Source: Nitrospira sp. (lineage in GTDB: Bacteria > Nitrospirota > Nitrospiria > Nitrospirales > Nitrospiraceae). Taken from it: 60,907 nt of DNA. The notes under the pieces are model-generated. The model did no database searches. It was not told the DNA's origin and saw nothing but the letters and a program-made list of their open reading frames with translations. A program made the translations under genes and the position numbers. The stretch lies in NCBI GenBank assembly GCA_019636875.1, contig JAHBWR010000010.1:1-60907 (forward strand), written 5' to 3'. Each line of letters begins with the position of its first letter. Position 1 is the stretch's first letter. This document shows, piece by piece, positions 1 through 9,081 of this stretch.

Positions 1-3000
1 GCCAGTCGCAGCATCCGGTTCTGTCCCACCATGGCATTGAGCGGTCGATTCACCAGCACTGCAATGTTAGTATGCGCGGCATACTCCAGGACGGTTTGTG
101 ATTGGGACGGTCCCGTATTGGCGGTCAGCGCAGCATCTGATTCAAAGAGATTCATGGGGCACTGAAGGACTTGAAAATGATGACGTGCCGCTCCTACCGA
201 TTGCGCTGCGGACTGGGCGGCTTGGACCATGCGGTCGAGCGAGGTTGCCTCCGGGTCATCGCTCATGGATGCGACGGTGTTGGAGGACACGCCGTAATAG
301 CGGAGCCGGCCCTCATTGACTTGAGTTTCAAAGTAGGCAAATGCACGTTCAAGTCTGGTATAAAATTCTGTTCGAAGTTTCTCCAGATCTGCGTCCCCGC
401 GATGTGTGGCCTCCGAGAAATAATACTCCGGATTGTGCAATAGGCAGACATCGAGTGTGGTCAGGCCAAGACGGTCAAGTGACAGCGCGAGTTGGTCGGC
501 CAGGAACTCCGGATGGATGCAGTGCCAGATTCCATCTCCATATTTAACGACTTCCTGATAGGAGCGCCCGGCTTTTTCTCTTTCTTCGGCAAGTTTCAGA
601 TTCTGACCCTGCACATACCCGATTTTTGAGACGACAATCACTTCGTCTCGTTGAATCTCACCAGATGCGACGAGTTCGCTTAACACGGATCCCACCAGCC
701 GCTCGCTGTCACCATCCATGTAATTGGTCGAGGTATCGATCAGGTTGCACGAAGTTCGCAAGGCTTGCCTCAGCGCCTCACGGTATTCGTTGTTGTGTGT
801 ATCGACTCGATAGGTACCAAATCCAACTCGTGTGCTCGTGAGGCCTGTCGTGCCCAACGTGGTGAAGGCCTGGGTGAGTCCGGATGCGCCGTTGCGCGCC
901 ATCATGCGGGACGCATAGGCGGCGGTCCCTTGGCTCGTAGCAGATCCAGATAGGGTAGTGCCCTGCAGGAGTTTGGGTTCCCGATCCTGGCCCAGCGTGG
1001 TTGTACGTTCGTTTGTCAATGCTTCTGCGACGAAGCGGGGATCGGTGATCGGTTGGCGGCAACTGTAATTCCGGCAGATGTATAACGTGGCGGTACCAGA
1101 AACGGCTGTTCTGTCCTTCAGGAGTGGCAAGGTTGAAGGTTGTTCGGGCAAGCCCGTTGCCACGACGCGGTTCGGTAAATAGCACTGGGCCACTGCTGTA
1201 CGGAGAGCGCGAAGCTCATCGATCGACTTGCCAGGAACGATGGCAAGCTCCACCGGTCCTTCGGTGAGGAAATCCAGGACCGCCAGACTCTTGGCGAAGG
1301 CACGCGGATACCTAGTGATTTGCCGGCCATAGGCACGGATAGCGGAAATCGAGGCGCGCCGCCATTCATCGCGATCAAAGTGGAAGGAGAGGCGCGCGAG
1401 AGCGGACGCGGCCACGGCGTTCGGGCTTGGAACCGCACCGTCCGTCCCGTCGCGGTGCCGGAGAATGAGTGATTCGTGCTGCGTGGCCGTCGTGAAGAAC
1501 CCGCCGTGTTCCTGATCCATAAAGTCTGTGATGAGGAACTCACCGAGTCGCGCCGCAGCATGAAGATAGGATTCGTCGGCACCGGCTTCATAGAGATCGA
1601 TCAGCCCTTCGGCCAAGTAGGCATAATCTTCCAGATAGGCGTCTAAATGGGCGCGACCGGCTCGAGAGGTCCGGAGTAGTCGGCTGTCGGGTTTGGCATG
1701 ATTGTTCAGTAGATAATCGGCCGTTCGTGTGGCGTTCTCCAGATACCGGGTGTCCCCAAAGACGCGCGCAGCCTCAGCCATGGCCGATAACAGCATACCG
1801 TTCCATGCGGTGATCACCTTGTCATCCAGTCCCGGCGGGATACGCTGCGCTCTGGCCTTGTAGAGCTGGGGTTTGACACGCGACGCGGTCTCCGACAATT
1901 CATCCGTCGTCAGATTGAGCTGTTTGGCGACATCTTCGATAGGCCGCAAGCGATTGGGAATGTTCTTGTGCTCCCAATTGCCTGCTGCCGTGATGTCGTA
2001 GAGTGCGCAGAAACGTCGACTGTCTTCGTCATTCTTGAGCACGTCCTGAACTTCATCAGCGGTCCAGACGAAGAATTTTCCTTCGACTCCCTCGGAATCA
2101 GCGTCTGTGGAGGAATAGATCCCACCTTTCGGGCCGGTCATTTCCCGCTCGATATAGTCGAGGATTTCGGTTGCCACCTCTCGATAGAGCGGCCTCGTCG
2201 TGACTTGATAGGCTTCGACATAGACACGAGCCAGCAGGGCATTGTCGTAGAGCATTTTTTCAAAATGAGGAACCAGCCACCGCGCATCGGTGGAGTAGCG
2301 CGCGAAGCCACCGCCGATATGGTCGTAGATTCCGCCTGCCGCCATCATGTCGAGAGTCTTCGTCACCATCGTGAGCGTGCGGGGATCACCCGAACGTCGG
2401 TGGCTTCGAAGTAAAAACGACAGTCCCATAGCTGGGGGGAATTTCGGCGCGGTGCCGAACCCGCCATGGGTTTCGTCAAACTCTTCCTGAAACTGGTCCA
2501 CAGCTTCAAGAAGCACCGACTCGCTGATGGAGATGGGAGATGAGGTCCGTTTGGTTGCCTGGAGTTGATGGGTGATCTCTTTGGCCTGGGCTCGGACCTC
2601 CGATGAACGTGTGTCCCAATAGTCGGCGATCTTCTTGAGCAGCGAGCCGAAGCCTGGGCGTCCCCATCGATCCTCAGGCGGAAAATACGTTCCCGCGAAA
2701 AAGGGTTCTTGATCAGGCGTCAGAAACACCGTCATCGGCCAGCCTCCCTGCCCATGATTCATGGAGACGGTGGCAGCCATGTAGATGTCGTCCAGATCAG
2801 GCCGCTCCTCACGATCGACCTTCACGCAGATGAAATGCTTATTCATGAGCGCGGCGATCGCCTCGTTCTCAAACGACTCCCGCTCCATTACATGGCACCA
2901 GTGGCAAGCGGAATAGCCGATCGAGAGCAAGATGGGTCGATTCTGTTCCTTGGCCAGCTGCAGGGCCTCGGGCCCCCAGGGGTACCAATTCACTGGGTTG

Positions 3001-3083
3001 TAGGCATGTTGGAGCAGATACGGGCTCGTTTCGTGGATGAGCCGGTTAGGATTTCGTTTTTCTGAAGAAGTAGGTGATGACAT
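1..3083 (-). CDS. DUF255 thioredoxin-fold / glycosidase-like protein fused to an aldo/keto reductase (3' end outside window)
   Basis: The frame stays open from an ATG at 3083 down to base 1, so over 1,025 residues are visible and the C-terminus is missing. Residues about 10-180 form the DUF255 (YyaL/SPATA20) thioredoxin-like domain with CHWC at 60-63. Residues about 200-690 are the alpha/alpha-barrel part and end with the family-typical CRNYSC stretch. After a low-complexity Ser/Thr/Ala linker an aldo/keto reductase begins near residue 728 (MMARNGASG). It shows the expected Asp-Tyr-Lys-His tetrad: [14 protein letters not shown] and LLHNPEYY. Both halves normally occur as separate proteins. 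No stop or frameshift lies between them, and I re-read the junction codon by codon. The cellular role of DUF255 proteins is unsettled. The fusion suggests a redox-linked carbonyl reduction, which is inference. An internal ATG at 902 could also give a free reductase. Confidence 0.85.
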   Translation of the reverse strand, partial: MSSPTSSEKRNPNRLIHETSPYLLQHAYNPVNWYPWGPEALQLAKEQNRPILLSIGYSACHWCHVMERESFENEAIAALMNKHFICVKVDREERPDLDDIYMAATVSMNHGQGGWPMTVFLTPDQEPFFAGTYFPPEDRWGRPGFGSLLKKIADYWDTRSSEVRAQAKEITHQLQATKRTSSPISISESVLLEAVDQFQEEFDETHGGFGTAPKFPPAMGLSFLLRSHRRSGDPRTLTMVTKTLDMMAAGGIYDHIGGGFARYSTDARWLVPHFEKMLYDNALLARVYVEAYQVTTRPLYREVATEILDYIEREMTGPKGGIYSSTDADSEGVEGKFFVWTADEVQDVLKNDEDSRRFCALYDITAAGNWEHKNIPNRLRPIEDVAKQLNLTTDELSETASRVKPQLYKARAQRIPPGLDDKVITAWNGMLLSAMAEAARVFGDTRYLENATRTADYLLNNHAKPDSRLLRTSRAGRAHLDAYLEDYAYLAEGLIDLYEAGADESYLHAAARLGEFLITDFMDQEHGGFFTTATQHESLILRHRDGTDGAVPSPNAVAASALARLSFHFDRDEWRRASISAIRAYGRQITRYPRAFAKSLAVLDFLTEGPVELAIVPGKSIDELRALRTAVAQCYLPNRVVATGLPEQPSTLPLLKDRTAVSGTATLYICRNYSCRQPITDPRFVAEALTNERTTTLGQDREPKLLQGTTLSGSATSQGTAAYASRMMARNGASGLTQAFTTLGTTGLTSTRVGFGTYRVDTHNNEYREALRQALRTSCNLIDTSTNYMDGDSERLVGSVLSELVASGEIQRDEVIVVSKIGYVQGQNLKLAEEREKAGRSYQEVVKYGDGIWHCIHPEFLADQLALSLDRLGLTTLDVCLLHNPEYYFSEATHRGDADLEKLRTEFYTRLERAFAYFETQVNEGRLRYYGVSSNTVASMSDDPEATSLDRMVQAAQSAAQSVGAARHHFQVLQCPMNLFESDAALTANTGPSQSQTVLEYAAHTNIAVLVNRPLNAMVGQNRMLRL

Positions 3084-3409
3084 CCACTCACCCTAGCATC
3101 GGGAAGAGAAGAGCGTCAACGGAGGTGGAGCAAAGTGGAAAGCAACCGAACAATCCCCGCTCATCCGCTAGCCCTGAGCAGGTGCGGAGCACCGTGTCGA
3201 AGGCAGCCAGTGAGCATGGAGCCTCCTGCTGACGGTTACGGGTGAACGCGCAGCGTTCGTGAATAAACCAGCTCGTTGCTGGCGATACTGCATCTCAGTC
3301 AATACAGATACGTAGAATTAGAGGTGCACCCGAGTTTCCCATGGGTAGGGTGAACGATTGGTTATGGTCGGCCAATGAGGGACCGATCATGCAAGACACC
3401 GCGTTCTAC
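3084..3409. other. Intergenic stretch with repeat fragments, no gene seen
   Basis: No convincing ORF lies between the DUF255 gene and the IS element. The stretch carries one copy of a short dispersed hairpin repeat (3172-3203). It also has a GAACGC-GCA-GCGTTC palindrome near 3244-3258. The 14-mer GTGAACGCGCAGCG at 3242-3255 recurs on the other side of the IS at 4646-4659. Confidence 0.5.
3172..3203 (-). repeat. Short dispersed hairpin repeat, copy 1
   Basis: Read on the reverse strand this 32-bp unit matches 11710-11740 at 29 of 31 positions. Its core is a 5-bp stem GGTGC/GCACC with a 3-nt loop. It lies between genes, as does the other copy. Confidence 0.7.
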
Positions 3410-3413
3410 TAGG
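3410..3413. repeat. Target site duplication, left copy (CTAG)
   Basis: CTAG abuts the left inverted repeat and is repeated at 4591-4594 directly after the right inverted repeat. Confidence 0.9.
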
Positions 3414-4590
3414 GAAGGTCTGATTTATTCCTTTCCCGATCCATGCTATGGATGGCCGAACACGCACCAGGAGGCCCGCCATGAAGCAGCAGACCTTTGC
3501 CGAAGCGAGTTTTGAGCAGTACCGGAAGCCCACCCGCCGGGAGCGGTTTCTCGACGAGATGAACCGGGTCGTGCCGTGGGCGGAATTAGTGGCGGTGATC
3601 GAGCCGGTCTACCCCAAAGCGGACGGCCCTGGCCGTCCGCCGGTGGGCGTCGAACGCATGCTGCGTCTCCATTGTCTGCAACAGTGGTTCAATCTGTCAG
3701 ATCCGGCGGTGGAGGAAGCGCTCTACGACTCACGCACCATGCGGCAATTTGTGGGCATTGATCTGGGCCGCGAGCCCGTGCCCGATGAGACCACGATCTG
3801 CAAGTTTCGTCATCTATTGGAAACTCACCAGTTGGGGGAACAGCTCTTTGCGCGCATTCGGGAGTATCTGGCGAAACATGGCCTGCAGGTGAGTCGCGGG
3901 ACGATCGTGGATGCAACCATTGTTGCGGCCCCCAGTTCAACCAAGAATCGCACGAAGGAGCGAGACCCCGAAATGCATCAGACCAAGAAGGGCAACCAGT
4001 GGTACTTCGGCATGAAGGCCCATATCGGCGTCGACAGCCAGACGAAACTGATTCATTCGGTGGCCGTCACCGCCGCCAATGTGCATGACAGTCAGGTGTT
4101 GCCGAAGCTGCTGCATGGCCAGGAGACCCGGGTGTGGGGCGACTCGGCCTACAGTGGACAACGTGACGTGATTCGGCAGCATGCGCCCAAGGCCAAGAGT
4201 TTTGTTCAGGCGAAGGCGCATCGGCATCGACCGCTGAGTGAGGCGGAGCGAGCTCGTAACCGCACGAAGTCGAAAGTCCGCGCAAAGGTCGAACATGCCT
4301 TCTTGGTGATCAAGCGCATCTTCGGCTGGGCGAAAGTCCGCTATCGCGGGCTGGCAAAGAACACCCACTGGCTCCAGATCAGCTGCGGGTTGGCCAATCT
4401 GTATATGGCGCGTCGACGACTGTTGGGGGGTACGTAGGGCATGTGCCTCGGGGGGGCGGACCGTAGGCCACCGGACGGTGCATGGGCCACCGACAGAGGC
4501 GCTCGGACGAGCGGATGCCCACCGCATTGACCCTGGTGGCCAGCTCGGGAACAGCGTGCTGATCGAAAACGTGAATTAATCAGACCTTCC
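3414..4590 (+). mobile_element. IS5-group insertion sequence, apparently complete (1,177 bp)
   Basis: The ends are near-perfect 18-bp inverted repeats starting GGAAGGTCTGATT, with one mismatch (T versus A at position 14). The element is flanked by a direct CTAG duplication at 3410-3413 and 4591-4594. This matches the 4-bp YTAR target preference of IS5 elements. One intact transposase gene fills most of it, and the last 153 bp are non-coding. Removing one CTAG and the element joins two intergenic halves, so no gene appears to be interrupted. The matched ends and intact transposase suggest a fairly recent insertion. Confidence 0.95.
3481..4437 (+). CDS. IS5-group DDE transposase
   Basis: The 318-residue product is close to the usual length of IS5 transposases (about 326). 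It follows the family along its whole length: the N-terminal TFAEASFEQYRKPTRRERF region, the YPKADGPGRPP and LRLHCLQQWFNLSD blocks, and the strongly conserved DPEMHQTKKGNQW stretch. The catalytic residues are visible as Asp in TIVDATIV, Asp in WGDSAYSG and Glu in AKVEHAFLVIKRIFGW. I chose the ATG at 3481 because AGGAGG lies about 7 nt upstream. An in-frame ATG at 3448 would add 11 residues without support. The gene looks functional and should drive cut-and-paste or replicative movement of its own element only. Confidence 0.95.
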   Translation: MKQQTFAEASFEQYRKPTRRERFLDEMNRVVPWAELVAVIEPVYPKADGPGRPPVGVERMLRLHCLQQWFNLSDPAVEEALYDSRTMRQFVGIDLGREPVPDETTICKFRHLLETHQLGEQLFARIREYLAKHGLQVSRGTIVDATIVAAPSSTKNRTKERDPEMHQTKKGNQWYFGMKAHIGVDSQTKLIHSVAVTAANVHDSQVLPKLLHGQETRVWGDSAYSGQRDVIRQHAPKAKSFVQAKAHRHRPLSEAERARNRTKSKVRAKVEHAFLVIKRIFGWAKVRYRGLAKNTHWLQISCGLANLYMARRRLLGGT

Positions 4591-4594
4591 CTAG
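4591..4594. repeat. Target site duplication, right copy (CTAG)
   Basis: Direct repeat of the CTAG at 3410-3413, immediately outside the right inverted repeat. Confidence 0.9.
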
Positions 4595-4870
4595 TTCTTG
4601 CTAGGCCTGCAGTCGCCGTGGACCGTGAGCCGCGTGAACCTAGATGTGAACGCGCAGCGCGTGGGCGTCTGGGCGGTACCCCGGGAGGATGCGGCATGGG
4701 CATACCCACACAATTCGATTATGCAGCGGAGGGAGCGGGGGGCATCTGGACTGACCCGGGTCGTCAATAGTGGACGCCATGAATTGCAGCCTCATGCCGC
4801 CGGCTGTTGATGGACCCATCGTTGGGCAAATAAGGCAAGCTGCATAAGTCACTGTCGGATGGCGGTTCCG
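4595..4870. other. Intergenic stretch between the IS and vapBC, no gene seen
   Basis: No ORF with a plausible start and ribosome site is present. The 14-mer shared with the left flank of the IS lies at 4646-4659. Confidence 0.4.
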
Positions 4871-4910
4871 TTGACAGAGATCGTATCAGTGTATATCATG
4901 ACGTATATAC
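4871..4910 (+). promoter_or_regulatory. vapBC promoter with overlapping palindromic operator
   Basis: TTGACA at 4871-4876 and TATCAT at 4894-4899 are separated by exactly 17 bp, a near-consensus sigma70 promoter. The -10 lies inside a palindrome at 4891-4910 with arms GTATAT and ATATAC. Binding of a VapB-VapC complex there would block RNA polymerase, the usual autoregulation of such modules. Promoter and palindrome are seen; the repressor role is inferred. Confidence 0.7.
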
Positions 4911-4935
4911 ATTGCCCTATCGAAAGAGGCTTGCA

Positions 4936-5181
4936 GTGGCCACCCGAAAGAAAACAAAACTCTTCATGAGTGGTAACAGCCAGGCGGTCCGGATTCCACG
5001 AGAATTTCAGCTGGAGGGTGACGAAGTTGAAATTCAGCGTCGTGGTAATACGCTCGTTATTCGTCCGAAGAAGCAGACATGGCAGCCGCTTGTGGATAGC
5101 CTTGCCCTGTTTACAGAAGACTTTATGGACGGGGGCAGGCAACAACCTCCGGCCCAGAAGCGGAAGTCTTCCTTCACATGA
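4936..5181 (+). CDS. vapB: VapB-type antitoxin (AbrB/SpoVT-like)
   Basis: This 81-residue protein starts at GTG 4936, behind AAAGAGG with 6-nt spacing. A TTG 24 nt upstream is in frame but has no ribosome site. The N-terminal half (KTKLFMSGNSQAVRIPREFQ) is the swapped-hairpin AbrB DNA-binding fold typical of VapB. The C-terminal tail (from about residue 45) should wrap the toxin. It normally neutralises VapC and represses its own promoter together with it. The stop codon overlaps the vapC start in an ATGA, which implies translational coupling. Confidence 0.88.
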   Translation: MATRKKTKLFMSGNSQAVRIPREFQLEGDEVEIQRRGNTLVIRPKKQTWQPLVDSLALFTEDFMDGGRQQPPAQKRKSSFT

Positions 5182-5576
5182 AGGTGATGCTGGATACCAA
5201 CATCTGTATCTACCTCATCAAACAACAACCTCCAGCTATCCTTGAACGTTTCCTCTCTTATCCGGTCGGAGACATCGGTATTTCCAGTATTACAGTTGCT
5301 GAATTGGCCTACGGGGTCAGTAAGAGTCGTCATGCGACGAAGAATCGGCATGCTCTTGAGCAGTTTATCGCTCCCCTTGAGGTGGTCGCTTTTGATCACG
5401 TCGCAGCCTGGACCTATGGCCACGTACGAGAACAACTTGAGGCAAAAGGAACTCCCATCGGCTCGATGGATATGCTCATCGCTGCTCATGCGTTGAGTCT
5501 TGGAGTCCGGCTCGTCAGTAACAACCTAAGAGAGTTCCGACGCGTTCCAAGGCTACGATTGGAAAACTGGATCTAA
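5178..5576 (+). CDS. vapC: VapC-type PIN-domain ribonuclease toxin
   Basis: The 132-residue protein is a complete PIN domain. It has the first metal-binding Asp in MLDTNICIY (Asp6), the conserved Glu in SITVAELAYG, and the C-terminal acidic cluster in SMDMLIAAHALSLG. These are followed by the VSNNLREF segment common in VapC toxins. VapC enzymes cleave specific tRNAs or rRNA; the target here cannot be read from sequence. All acidic residues are intact, so it should be active. It is translationally coupled to vapB. Its location next to an IS element and before the malic enzyme gene suggests an accessory insertion, which is inference. Confidence 0.9.
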   Translation: MKVMLDTNICIYLIKQQPPAILERFLSYPVGDIGISSITVAELAYGVSKSRHATKNRHALEQFIAPLEVVAFDHVAAWTYGHVREQLEAKGTPIGSMDMLIAAHALSLGVRLVSNNLREFRRVPRLRLENWI

Positions 5577-5672
5577 AGGCAACTCCCAACGCTGAAGCGC
5601 ATCGTGCGCGACCTCAATCGCTCCTTGCCGTGATAATTGGTTGTGATACGCTGAAGCCAACGTGAGGGTCCT

Positions 5673-7115
5673 ATGACAGAGATCGGCCCCTATTCTAATT
5701 ACCGACTGACGGTCCGGTTAGAGTTGGCCAACGCGCCTGGTATCTTCGCCAAGGTGGCGGCGCTGCTTGCTGAGGAACAGGCTAACCTTGGAGCCGTCGA
5801 TCTTGTTTCCGCTACGAAAACCCGTATGGTTCGCGACATCACGTTTGATGCGCAGAGCGAGGAGCATGGGGAAAGAGTCGTGGCTCGTCTCGGGGAATTA
5901 CCCGATGTGACGGTGGTTTCCGCTTCGGATCGCATTTTTCTGCTCCATCTTGGGGGAAAGATACGAGTCGGCAGTAAGTTTCCGATCAGCACCAGAAATG
6001 TCCTGTCGATGGTCTATACCCCAGGCGTCGGTCGTGTTTCACAAGCGATCGCCAAAGACAAATCCAAAGTGTATTCCTTTACGAGTAAGAGCAACAGTGT
6101 GGCGGTCGTGTCTGATGGATCCGCCGTGCTGGGGTTAGGGAACCTTGGGCCGGAAGCGGCGCTTCCCGTCTTGGAGGGCAAGGTGATGCTCTTCAAGGAA
6201 CTGGCCGGAGTCGATGCCTGGCCGATCTGCGTGAACAGCCAGGACCCGGATGAGATTGTGCGGATTGTTCAAGGGGTTTCACCAGGGTTTGGCGGAATCA
6301 ACTTGGAGGACATCAGCGCGCCACGCTGTTTCGAAGTTGAGCAGAAGTTGAAACAAACCCTCGATATTCCAGTGATGCATGACGACCAGCACGGCACGGC
6401 CGTGGTCCTGCTCGCGGCGTTGACTAATGCGCTCAGAGTCACGGGGAAGCAACTTGACCAAATTCGGATCGTCGTGAATGGGCTCGGCGCAGCAGGGACA
6501 GCCTGTTGTCGTATCTTGCTGGCGGCCGGGGCCTCCCATTTGCTGGGATGCGACAAGGAAGGGATCATCCTCTATGGAGAGGCTGAAGAACTTCGGGCGT
6601 GCCGGACCGATCTCCGTGCCTGTTTGACTCGTGACCGGCCCAGGGGCACGCTGCGTGACGCGTTGAAAGGGGCCGATGTGTTTATCGGGCTTTCGGTCGG
6701 CAATATGCTCACGGCCGAGGATCTTGACTTGATGGTGCCCGATCGAATTGTGTTTGCCTTGGCCAACCCAGATCCAGAAGTTCCACCGGAGCTTGGGCTC
6801 TCCCACGCCGCGATCTTTGCGACCGGGCGATCGGATTATCCCAACCAGATCAACAATGCCTTGGCGTTTCCCGGAATATTCCGCGGCGCGCTTGATGTCC
6901 AAGCCAGCGAAATCAACGAGGCCATGAAGTTGGCCGCAGCCCAGGCCATCGCCCACGTGATTCCGGAGGGGACATTAAGCGAGGACTACATCATCCCTAG
7001 TATCTTCGACAAAGAGGTCGTCCCTCGTGTGGCACGGGCTGTTGCGACTGCGGCACGTACAGCCGGGGTTGCCAGAAGACGAGCTAAACCCGACGATCCT
7101 GCCGAATTTGTGTAA
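5673..7115 (+). CDS. ACT-domain NAD(P)-dependent malic enzyme
   Basis: The enzyme decarboxylates malate to pyruvate with reduction of NAD(P). Residues about 10-85 form an ACT-like regulatory domain (RLTVRLELANAPGIFAKVA). The catalytic part follows: VYTPGVGRVSQAI, the catalytic Lys in VLEGKVMLFKELAGVDA, GGINLEDISAPRCFEVE and VMHDDQHGTAVV. The dinucleotide-binding VVNGLGAAGTACCRIL and the ALANPDPEV loop come after these. At 480 residues it is the short bacterial form without the phosphotransacetylase domain of MaeB. GAGG lies just upstream of the ATG. With PycAB further along the window it gives both directions of pyruvate-C4 exchange. Cofactor preference and direction in vivo are not determinable here. 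Confidence 0.93.
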   Translation: MTEIGPYSNYRLTVRLELANAPGIFAKVAALLAEEQANLGAVDLVSATKTRMVRDITFDAQSEEHGERVVARLGELPDVTVVSASDRIFLLHLGGKIRVGSKFPISTRNVLSMVYTPGVGRVSQAIAKDKSKVYSFTSKSNSVAVVSDGSAVLGLGNLGPEAALPVLEGKVMLFKELAGVDAWPICVNSQDPDEIVRIVQGVSPGFGGINLEDISAPRCFEVEQKLKQTLDIPVMHDDQHGTAVVLLAALTNALRVTGKQLDQIRIVVNGLGAAGTACCRILLAAGASHLLGCDKEGIILYGEAEELRACRTDLRACLTRDRPRGTLRDALKGADVFIGLSVGNMLTAEDLDLMVPDRIVFALANPDPEVPPELGLSHAAIFATGRSDYPNQINNALAFPGIFRGALDVQASEINEAMKLAAAQAIAHVIPEGTLSEDYIIPSIFDKEVVPRVARAVATAARTAGVARRRAKPDDPAEFV

Positions 7116-7218
7116 TGCTACCAGCGTGAACATGTCTGTCAGCCAACACTCTTTGTAGCCTTCAGACCGGCGAGGCGGCTGTGGTAGAATACGCCCTCTC
7201 AGGAGCCAAAGTGCCGCG

Positions 7219-7848
7219 ATGCCGTTTTCGACTGCAAAATTTCTGAAATTTCGGAGCGGAATGCAAAAGCGCATCGGCTCCCTCCGCACCAAGACGGAAG
7301 ACAGTCTGGATTGTGCCGTGGAAACCATGATGGAAGAGCGGGTGGATGGATTTTTCCAGGTCGAACATGGGCTGGAAGAAATCATCAAGTCGCTGATCGA
7401 AATCGAGGAAGAATTGGAGGTCGTCCGTGACCTGAGCGGTGCGATGCGGCTCGAATCCAGGCTGGAGTTCGTGGAAGACCGGTGGGACGAGTTTGACAGT
7501 GAAATTCGCGAACGTCCCCGCCGCCGTCGCAAACGGGTCAGTCTTGCCGATATGCTCAAAGCCGCCAGCGGAAGCGGGGCCCTTTCGGAAAATCCGAGCT
7601 CGGTGAATAATGCATTGGATGCCTACGCGATCATGGGGGTGGAGTTCGGTAGTTCGCTTGCCGACGTCACGGCGGCTTTCCGGACAAAGGCCAAGCAGCT
7701 CCATCCCGATGCCAACAACGGTGATCGGAGTTCAGAGCCAGAACTCCGCCGCATGTTGGAAGCCTACCAATTTCTCAAGGAATATCTGAGTCTGAGTAAC
7801 ACCGAGCCGATGCGGCCTCCAGATCGGCCCTACACCCCTTCTGAGTGA
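7219..7848 (+). CDS. J-domain protein with C-terminal J domain
   Basis: The 209-residue protein carries a J domain at its C-terminus (about residues 139-190), with the HPD tripeptide at 162-164 in KQLHPDANNGD. The first 130 residues are acidic and helical, including a coiled-coil-like EEIIKSLIEIEEELEVVRDL. A basic RPRRRRKRV patch follows at about 98-107. There is no Gly/Phe region, zinc finger or substrate-binding domain, so it is not DnaJ itself. It most likely recruits Hsp70 to a partner bound by the N-terminal part. It lies 7 bp upstream of rnd on the same strand. The N-terminal region is not a family I recognise. Confidence 0.8.
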   Translation: MPFSTAKFLKFRSGMQKRIGSLRTKTEDSLDCAVETMMEERVDGFFQVEHGLEEIIKSLIEIEEELEVVRDLSGAMRLESRLEFVEDRWDEFDSEIRERPRRRRKRVSLADMLKAASGSGALSENPSSVNNALDAYAIMGVEFGSSLADVTAAFRTKAKQLHPDANNGDRSSEPELRRMLEAYQFLKEYLSLSNTEPMRPPDRPYTPSE

Positions 7849-7855
7849 CAACTCT

Positions 7856-9067
7856 GTGAAAAATTCCACTACGCCTCGCTACATCACCAGCACGTCCGAA
7901 CTCGGTGAGTTGTGCGAACAACTTCGTGATTGCTCGCGTATGGCCCTGGATACGGAATTCGTGGGAGAAGATAGTTTCGTGCCGCGATTGGAACTTATCC
8001 AAGTCGCGACGGAACAGACGGCAGCGGTCATCGATTTTCCTGCGGTCCAGTCGAACGGGGTGTTGGAGACATTCTGGGAGATCGTGTGTGATCCGGCCGT
8101 TGAAAAGGTTGTGCATGCGGGGCGGCAAGACCTCGATCTCTTTGCGGTCCATGCCGGGCAAATTCCAAAGCCCTTCTTTGATACCCAGATCGCTGCGGCG
8201 ATGGTCGGATTCGGCCATCAAGTCGCCTACGCCAATCTTGTCCAGAGGGTCCATGGGAAACGGTTGGACAAGGCGCATACCTTTACGAATTGGAGCGCAC
8301 GGCCGCTGTCTCATGAGCAACTGGCCTATGCGCTGGAGGATGTGACGTTTCTATTGGCGATTCACGATCACTTACACGGCCGGCTGTCGAAGCTCGGCAG
8401 GTTGCAATGGGCCCACGAAGAGTTCTCGCGTCTGGAGACTGTGGTCGGCGAGACTCGTCGCGAGCCGCAAGAGCGCTATCAGCGTATCCGCGGATGGGAT
8501 CAACTCAAACCGAAATCAGCCGCGGTCCTTCGTGAGCTCGCAGCGTGGCGGGAAGGGGAGGCAAAACGGCGAAACGTGCCTCGCAATCGTGTCGTCCGGG
8601 ATGAAGTTCTGCTGCAGCTGGCGCGACATCCGCCACGACAGTTGGATGAGTTACGCAACGTGCGCGGGCTCCATAGCTCGGAAGCGGATCGTAACGGAGA
8701 CGTTCTGTTAGCGACCATTCAAGCGGCGCTTGCGCTTCCATCTTCATCCTGGCCTGTGCTCTCGAAAGCACGTAAGCCGGAACCGGAGTCGACCGGGCTG
8801 GTCGAACTGTTGCAAGCGATCGTCAAGGCCTGCGCTAACCAAGCGGAGATCGCGCCCACCCTTCTGGCAACCAGCGCAGACCTGCAGGCATTAGTTGAGG
8901 CCAAGACCGATCATTCAGCTCTGGACCTCCCGCTCCTCAAGGGTTGGCGTCGGGTACTGGTTGGAGAGGTCCTACTCGACGCACTGGAAGGAAAACTTAT
9001 CGTCACTGTCGACCCGGACAAGCGGGCGATCAGGTGGTCGTCTCCCAAACATACGCCCATCTCCTGA
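7856..9067 (+). CDS. rnd: Ribonuclease D (3'-5' exoribonuclease with HRDC domains)
   Basis: RNase D trims the 3' ends of tRNA precursors and other small RNAs. The DEDDy exonuclease domain fills about residues 10-185. It shows Asp32-x-Glu34 in ALDTEFVGED, Asp in VVHAGRQDLDLF, and the Tyr/Asp pair in YALEDVTFL. HRDC-type helices follow (KSAAVLRELAAWREGEAKRRNVPRNRVVRDEVL split across about 215-250) and a second one near the C-terminus. The length, 403 residues, is normal for the family. The start is a GTG 8 bp after the upstream stop codon, so the two genes are probably co-transcribed. The next ATG is much further in and would remove part of the exonuclease fold. Confidence 0.92.
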   Translation: MKNSTTPRYITSTSELGELCEQLRDCSRMALDTEFVGEDSFVPRLELIQVATEQTAAVIDFPAVQSNGVLETFWEIVCDPAVEKVVHAGRQDLDLFAVHAGQIPKPFFDTQIAAAMVGFGHQVAYANLVQRVHGKRLDKAHTFTNWSARPLSHEQLAYALEDVTFLLAIHDHLHGRLSKLGRLQWAHEEFSRLETVVGETRREPQERYQRIRGWDQLKPKSAAVLRELAAWREGEAKRRNVPRNRVVRDEVLLQLARHPPRQLDELRNVRGLHSSEADRNGDVLLATIQAALALPSSSWPVLSKARKPEPESTGLVELLQAIVKACANQAEIAPTLLATSADLQALVEAKTDHSALDLPLLKGWRRVLVGEVLLDALEGKLIVTVDPDKRAIRWSSPKHTPIS

Positions 9068-9081
9068 ATCATTTACGTCAC

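Noticed and set aside
902..3083. Separate DUF255 and reductase genes
   Set aside because: The frame is continuous across the junction with no stop codon; an internal start remains only a possibility.
3937..4527. Reverse-strand 196-residue ORF inside the IS element
   Set aside because: It is the shadow of the transposase gene, has no ribosome site and no family-like composition.
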